NCBI GenBank assembly: GCA_964437945.1
Contig: CAYTJF010000221.1
Coordinates: 1 to 10,272 of the forward strand
Direction: 5' to 3'
Source: Granulosicoccus sp964437945
GTDB taxonomy: Bacteria > Pseudomonadota > Gammaproteobacteria > Granulosicoccales > Granulosicoccaceae
DNA: 10,272 bases
Every line of letters begins with the position of its first letter. Position 1 is the first letter of the stretch. This document shows positions 6,183 to 10,272 of the stretch, piece after piece. The notes below the pieces were generated by a model that worked only from the letters and a program-made list of their open reading frames with translations, did not search any database and had not been told where the DNA came from. A program made the translations under genes and the position numbers.

Positions 6183-8480
6183 CTACCGGACCATTGCTGC
6201 CATGGGGGCATAAGGTAACCAGACATCTTCTATCAGAATACTTTTCCCGTTAGACTTGGCGGCACGTGCCATAAATTTATAGTGGTTTAGAGCCAAGCTA
6301 ATGATCTGATGATCTTCCAGACTGGATAGCTCGCCGTCGTCTACCATGGTGTCGCTGTTCAAATCGTTCCATATGGCCAAACCATCGAGCTCGTTGTTGT
6401 TTAGCTGACCATCCTTATTAATATCGAGTGTTGCAAGTTCGTCGAATCCATCAGAATACATGCCAGGAACATTGCCAAACAGCTGTTGCCCGGTAATCTG
6501 ACCTTCGGCATCACCAGTAACCAAAATACCGGCTGTAGGTGCAAACCACTGACTTAGAGCCTCTTTAATACCGTCGTTGTTTAAATCGACTTCAAAGTTG
6601 CCATGAACACGTTGAATTCGACCTTTGTTGTCAAGATCAAGCGCTATTGGTGAAATCAGTGTGCGATCACACTTGGTAAGCGCTGACTCCAGCCCATTCT
6701 CGATCGCTGAAGCATAGTAAATAGAGATCTGGTTGTAACCGTAGTCAGCACCATTCCATTCTGTTTCCCAGTTGCCAATATACGGTCGACGCCATTGGCC
6801 GGTGTTTTGACCAATGATAACCCTATGGGTGTAGTCATCAGAGCTAACAGTGACGACCAGGTTCTTGTTACGATCGTACAGGTTATATTCGCTACTAAAA
6901 CCATCCCGCTCAGCATTGAACACATCAACACCTCCATTACTTGAGTTACCGCCCGTTTCAATTCGGCAGATAGGAGCATCGGGCGCATTTGGAGGAATCA
7001 CTACCGGTACCTCTTCGAGCACCACAATAACGTTAGCCGTGTCATAGGAACCACAGACACCTCGCAAACCATACTCCAATGAATAAGTACCAGCAGCGGT
7101 TGTGCTACTGACTTGAAAAGTTTGTGTTTCCTGATTGTATGAGACATTGCCAGGAACGTTGTGACCAAGCAGATTCACTTCGAAAACACCATCGCAAGCC
7201 TCATCGTTTTCCAGTACCGCAATACTGAAATCAGTACCGACCTCTTGAGTAACTTCATCGTCGTTAGCAACGGTTGGCTCAAGCGCTACTGGCAATTCGA
7301 TAAAGCCACCATTGACGTGCTGGATAGAACACGCCGTATCAACCGGTGCTGTATCGGCAGAGAGAATAAAATTTGGTGTTCGACCCGTTGCGAAAATATA
7401 GCTTTTACCGGCTTGCACGCTACTGGCCTTTACCGTTGGTTCATGACCATCGGGCGTCACGAACCGAATCGCGTATTCGCCTTGATTCAGGTCGCTGAAT
7501 ACAAAGTTACCCTGGTCGTTGGTACGTAGTGTGTCAACCACGCCATTTCCAACTTCAATTAGTCGTACCTTCACATTTGGCAGGGTTGTATCCGCCGCAT
7601 CGAACATTCCGTTACCGCTATTGTCTAACCACGCAACACCGCAGATGGCCAGATCAGCAGGTGGCTCGGGTGGTGGCACTGCTACAAAAGCGGCGTCAAC
7701 GTCAGTGATATCAGCCGCTACATCCGTTAAGCAGATTTCCTGGGTAACCCCATTTGCCCCGGCATCATTGTCACCACCGATCGCACCAGGTTCAACGGTA
7801 CTATCAGCAACACCAAATGCAACGGTGTAACAAGCGTCAACATCCAGATTGCCAAAGTAATAGCTGCCATCTGCGTCAGTTTCAGTTTGCTCAAGCACGT
7901 TACCATTAAAGTTAAGCGTTACCGGCGTACCAGTAATAATGCTCTCTGCACTATCGAAAACAGAATCACCGTTTTCATCAAACCAGGTAACCCCGCTTAT
8001 TGAACCCTTGGTTGGTTCAGGCATGGGCTGGGCATCAACAAGCACGCAGTCCTGAAAACCAGAGCCTTCCTCACCGTAAATGCCAATAGCAGCAGTCACT
8101 GTACCAGCGGGAGCTTGCATACTTGCGGAATACACACCTGTAACATGTTCGAGTATTTCAGTGACCTCTTTACCAAGGATATTATCGTCGGCATCAAGAA
8201 ACGCCAGTGTGATACTGGCCGCCTTCACCACCGTGATACCACATGTCATGCTATAGGTAATACCGGGTTCAGCCGGTGTTGTGCGGTATGCACATCCACC
8301 TGCATCCAGGTTGGCAACGTCAACCCCTTGTGAATCAGTACCACACTCGAGCCAGGGCGAGGTTAGGTTTGAGCTGGTTAACAGATCGTCAACCACAAGT
8401 GAGGCGGTTGCTGTCGAACAAACCAAAAAGGCACCCACTAGTGCGCTTGTTGCGATGTTAAAAGGTAATTTTCTTATCAT
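6183..8480 (-). CDS. Secreted multidomain surface protein: two SdrD-B-like domains, Ig-like segment and C-terminal EF-hand-like calcium module
   Basis: The 765-residue product starts with a Sec signal peptide (to about STATAS). A Cys-containing beta-rich domain follows to about residue 155. Two SdrD-B/Cna-B-like repeats come next: ISGVTWFDENGDSVFD to about 270, and ICGVAWLDNSGNGMFD from about 278 to 395. A segment at 405-490 with VANDDE and VLENDEACDG resembles cadherin/VCBS-type Ig domains. The C-terminal 155 residues carry LDLDNKG, FEVDLNNDGIKEAL, LFGNVPGMYSDGFDELATLD, DINKDGQLNNNELDG and DLNSDTMVDDGEL. This Asp-rich calcium module is often found in large RTX-type adhesins, but no nonapeptide RTX repeats are present. 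The protein has no LPXTG and no visible anchor. Start ATG 8480 has AGGTGG eight bases upstream; an in-frame GTG at 8492 lies inside that Shine-Dalgarno and is rejected. A role in adhesion or matrix is inferred from domain types. Confidence 0.85.
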   Translation of the reverse strand: MIRKLPFNIATSALVGAFLVCSTATASLVVDDLLTSSNLTSPWLECGTDSQGVDVANLDAGGCAYRTTPAEPGITYSMTCGITVVKAASITLAFLDADDNILGKEVTEILEHVTGVYSASMQAPAGTVTAAIGIYGEEGSGFQDCVLVDAQPMPEPTKGSISGVTWFDENGDSVFDSAESIITGTPVTLNFNGNVLEQTETDADGSYYFGNLDVDACYTVAFGVADSTVEPGAIGGDNDAGANGVTQEICLTDVAADITDVDAAFVAVPPPEPPADLAICGVAWLDNSGNGMFDAADTTLPNVKVRLIEVGNGVVDTLRTNDQGNFVFSDLNQGEYAIRFVTPDGHEPTVKASSVQAGKSYIFATGRTPNFILSADTAPVDTACSIQHVNGGFIELPVALEPTVANDDEVTQEVGTDFSIAVLENDEACDGVFEVNLLGHNVPGNVSYNQETQTFQVSSTTAAGTYSLEYGLRGVCGSYDTANVIVVLEEVPVVIPPNAPDAPICRIETGGNSSNGGVDVFNAERDGFSSEYNLYDRNKNLVVTVSSDDYTHRVIIGQNTGQWRRPYIGNWETEWNGADYGYNQISIYYASAIENGLESALTKCDRTLISPIALDLDNKGRIQRVHGNFEVDLNNDGIKEALSQWFAPTAGILVTGDAEGQITGQQLFGNVPGMYSDGFDELATLDINKDGQLNNNELDGLAIWNDLNSDTMVDDGELSSLEDHQIISLALNHYKFMARAAKSNGKSILIEDVWLPYAPMAAMVR

Positions 8481-8565
8481 TAAATTGTCCACCTGTCAGA
8501 CACGTTCTGGTTGGCATATGATGCTGTCCGAGCGTCATATTCATACGGTAATCAGCTCTATTCAG

Positions 8566-8585
8566 GCTCCGGCAAGGGGCCGAGC
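8566..8585. other. Leader hairpin upstream of the SdrD-B gene
   Basis: GCTC (8566-8569) pairs with GAGC (8582-8585) and GGC (8571-8573) with GCC (8579-8581), with one bulged C and a five-base loop. It would lie about 85 bases before the ATG in the 5' leader of a transcript from the sigma-54-like promoter. A nearby AGAGCTCT palindrome (8592-8599) adds further structure. The function is unknown. Confidence 0.35.
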
Positions 8586-8617
8586 ACTAACAGAGCTCTC
8601 ATTCGTCTGAGCCTTCA

Positions 8618-8633
8618 TGCCACTTTCGTGCCA
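8618..8633 (-). promoter_or_regulatory. Sigma-54 (RpoN) type -24/-12 promoter
   Basis: Read on the minus strand the bases are TGGCAC, five bases, TGGCA. The consensus is TGGCAC-N5-TTGCA/T, so only one position (the second T of the -12 box) differs. The invariant GG and GC have the required spacing. The predicted start is near 8607, giving a leader of about 125 bases before the ATG at 8480 of the SdrD-B protein. A CACGTG palindrome abuts the -24 box. No enhancer-binding-protein gene is in the window, and no upstream activator site was recognised. Confidence 0.5.
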
Positions 8634-8761
8634 CGTGACATGCAATTTAATGCTGTAATTAGGTGGAGTGTGGAGAAGAAGATGTGTTTTTAAACCCGAT
8701 TTACGCCATTTTTCTGGTTAAAGCCGCCAATTCATGGCTATAGGCAATCATGGGATTTCGC

Positions 8762-8786
8762 ACCAGTTTTCATGTAGAGCACTGGT
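8762..8786. repeat. Inverted repeat ACCAGT-N13-ACTGGT
   Basis: ACCAGT (8762-8767) and ACTGGT (8781-8786) are perfect inverted 6-mers 13 bases apart. They lie about 130-165 bases upstream of the sigma-54-like promoter with respect to the SdrD-B gene. That is a usual distance for an enhancer-binding-protein site, but a 6-bp arm can arise by chance. Confidence 0.25.
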
Positions 8787-8910
8787 TACTTATGAGGACT
8801 ACAGGTGTTTTTACCGTTAGTTACAATCCGGCCGTCCCTGGCCTAGCACCTTGGAGGATGTTAGTTGCTGATTGGTGTCTATGGTAACTAAAACAATGCC
8901 GCTATGAGCT

Positions 8911-10272
8911 TTACTCAAGCAGCTCCGACATATTATTTTTGATGCAATCACCAACGTACAGCGCCAGGGCTTGAATGGTAGAAGTTGGGTTAACCGCACC
9001 AGCTGTCACGAAAATCGAACCATCAACGATAAACAGATTTTTCACATCGTGGCACTGACCCCATTGATTGACCACCGAATTTTTAGGATCATGACCCATA
9101 CGACATGTGCCCATCTGATGCCAGCCAGCACGCCACCATACATCATCGCTACTTTTACCAAGCACACGCTTGGCGCCTGCAGCTTGCAACAACTCTGTTG
9201 CGCGCTCAGTACCGTGCTCAAGCATCGCACGGGTGTTATCACTCAGTGAATAGTTTACTTTCGGTGCCGGGATACCGTTACTGTCGGTGAGCGTATGGTC
9301 CAGCACTACACGATTATGTGCTTCAGGCAAATCCTCAGTTACAACCGTTAGCCCTGCAAGATACGGATAAACATCATCCATAATGTCGCGATGCTCAGCA
9401 CCCCATGGAATTGGATGATCGATACCATAACCACCCAGAGCAAACGTCATAGGAGTGGTTGAACGCCCAGAATGCAGCCCATAACCTCGAACAAAACCAC
9501 GTGATGGATCACTTTCATAAAATTCCTGCGACAAGATAGAGCAAGCCATCGGACCTTTATGGCCATCCATTGGTTCATCGAAAACACCGGCAACACCGGT
9601 TAACGGGTGGAACATAAGATTACGTCCAACCTGATCTGAACGGTTTGCAAGCCCTTCAGGAAATAATTTTGAAGTGGAATTTAGCAAAATGCGCGGTGTA
9701 CCAACACCATTACACGCCATTATAATCAGCTCCGCTTTCTGCTCATGAATTTGGCCGAGCTCATCGTAGTAAAGCACTCCCGTTGCAACACCAGTGTTAT
9801 CGTTAACAAGAATTTCCTGTACACGCGACTCAGTACGTAATTCAACGCCGGCGTTCTTAAGCATTGGCCAGTAAGTGAAGTTGGTTCCACCTTTGGCACC
9901 CGATGCACACCCTAAATCGCAGGCACCTGCATTAACGCATTTTTGTCGACCATCTTTATCCTGACTCAGTATCGCTACATCCGATGGCCACCAATGCCAG
10001 CCCATCTCATTAAAGCCTTTTGCTAAAACCTGACCCAACTTGCCGATAGGAATTGGCGGAAGATCCGGTGTGTAGTCTGGATACGCCGGGTTTCCGCCAA
10101 GCCCCGAAACCCCGGTGTTACGATCGTTCATTTCATAGAAGGGTTCAAGAGTGTGGTAATCGACTGGCCAATCGTGTGCAACGCCATCAAGCGTATAGGT
10201 ACGAAAATCTGATGGCTTCAGTCGCGGCCAGTGCCCGAGAAAATTAATTGTCGAACCACCAACGGCGTTGTA
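8911..10272 (-). CDS. GMC-family FAD-dependent oxidoreductase (C-terminal part, 5' end outside window)
   Basis: The frame is open from the window edge to TAA at 8911, giving 453 visible residues; the N-terminal FAD dinucleotide-binding motif lies beyond the edge. The visible part opens with YNAVGGST, the FAD-contacting motif of GMC oxidoreductases, followed by PRLKPSDFRTYTLDGV and DWPVDYHTLEPFYE. A CVNAGACDLGC cluster (about 112-122) and GCASGAK resemble the gluconate/2-keto-sugar dehydrogenase-like branch. The C-terminal signature is complete: WHQMGTCRMG with the catalytic His at about residue 385, HDVKNLFIVDGS, and VTAGAVNPTSTIQAL with the second active-site Asn at about 428. It probably oxidises a primary or secondary alcohol or sugar derivative; the substrate is unknown. 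An ATG at 10131 is internal and not the start. It lies about 430 bases from the next gene and is unlikely to be cotranscribed with it. Confidence 0.93.
   Translation of the reverse strand, partial: YNAVGGSTINFLGHWPRLKPSDFRTYTLDGVAHDWPVDYHTLEPFYEMNDRNTGVSGLGGNPAYPDYTPDLPPIPIGKLGQVLAKGFNEMGWHWWPSDVAILSQDKDGRQKCVNAGACDLGCASGAKGGTNFTYWPMLKNAGVELRTESRVQEILVNDNTGVATGVLYYDELGQIHEQKAELIIMACNGVGTPRILLNSTSKLFPEGLANRSDQVGRNLMFHPLTGVAGVFDEPMDGHKGPMACSILSQEFYESDPSRGFVRGYGLHSGRSTTPMTFALGGYGIDHPIPWGAEHRDIMDDVYPYLAGLTVVTEDLPEAHNRVVLDHTLTDSNGIPAPKVNYSLSDNTRAMLEHGTERATELLQAAGAKRVLGKSSDDVWWRAGWHQMGTCRMGHDPKNSVVNQWGQCHDVKNLFIVDGSIFVTAGAVNPTSTIQALALYVGDCIKNNMSELLE

Larger units (their letters stand above)
8481..8910. 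other. Gene-free region between the GMC oxidoreductase and the SdrD-B protein
   Basis: No supportable gene is present; short plus-strand frames here have no family-like composition or Shine-Dalgarno. The stretch holds a sigma-54-type promoter match, a leader hairpin and an inverted repeat, listed separately. GGCC-N6-GGCC at 8829-8842 could form a short stem after the GMC gene but has no T-run, so no clear terminator is seen for that gene. Confidence 0.6.

Noticed and set aside
7161..8461. Plus-strand open frames opposite the SdrD-B gene
   Set aside because: Low-complexity Ser/Thr/Arg-rich translations antisense to a clear domain protein; no start signals.
8481..8492. GTG start for the SdrD-B gene
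   Set aside because: The GTG is part of the AGGTGG Shine-Dalgarno that serves the ATG at 8480.
8511..8693. Plus-strand 60-residue frame in the gene-free region
   Set aside because: No Shine-Dalgarno, no recognisable motif, and it covers the promoter and leader of the minus-strand gene.
10131..10131. ATG at 10131 as the start of the GMC oxidoreductase
   Set aside because: The same frame continues to the window edge with typical GMC sequence including VGGST, so this Met is internal.
1..10272. CRISPR, tRNA, rRNA, transposase or integrase
   Set aside because: No regular repeat array, RNA gene pattern, terminal repeats or recombinase motif was seen on either strand.

Overview
All supportable genes in this window lie on the minus strand, so the region reads from high to low coordinates. 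Protein content (secreted copper amine oxidase-like proteins, a siderophore-interacting flavoprotein, a GMC oxidoreductase, SdrD-B/EF-hand surface proteins), a lipobox lipoprotein, Sec signal peptides and a sigma-54-like promoter suggest a Gram-negative proteobacterium, most likely a marine or environmental gammaproteobacterium. The taxonomic guess is inference only. No rRNA, tRNA, CRISPR array, IS element or integrase was seen.

Layout in the order of transcription. (1) 10272-8911: 5'-truncated GMC-family flavin oxidoreductase, running off the window edge. (2) 8910-8481: about 430 bases without a gene. It holds a good sigma-54-type -24/-12 match and a structured leader in front of (3) 8480-6183, a large secreted protein with two SdrD-B-like repeats, an Ig/cadherin-like segment and a C-terminal calcium (EF-hand-like) module. 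(4) 6108-5605: a lipoprotein with an eroded FKBP fold, separated from gene 3 by a short hairpin. (5) 5384-1593: a tight cluster of four genes. It begins with a secreted protein resembling the N2/N3 domains of copper amine oxidase (CAO). Next come two tandem paralogues of the CAO catalytic domain, then a small intradiol-dioxygenase-like protein. Junctions are a 4-base ATGA overlap, a 5-base gap and a 34-base overlap. (6) 1454-639: a siderophore-interacting protein with a TTG start and its own putative operator/promoter. (7) 574-92: a decayed C-terminal fragment of a sugar-type ABC ATPase.

The most interesting part is the CAO cluster. Canonical CAOs carry the N2, N3 and catalytic domains in one chain and work as homodimers through the catalytic domain. 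Here the N domains and catalytic domain sit in separate, translationally coupled genes, and the catalytic domain is duplicated. The downstream copy keeps the three copper-ligand histidines, the catalytic-base Asp and the cofactor-precursor Tyr, though the residues flanking that Tyr are atypical. The upstream copy has lost all five and looks like a dedicated pseudoenzyme. The active-looking copy also ends in a sorting-like tail (Gly-Cys motif, hydrophobic helix, Arg cluster). The adjoining intradiol protein keeps its four iron ligands but has Gln in place of the usual Arg. A split, heteromeric cell-surface amine-oxidising complex coupled to aromatic-ring chemistry is a reasonable hypothesis that the sequence cannot prove.
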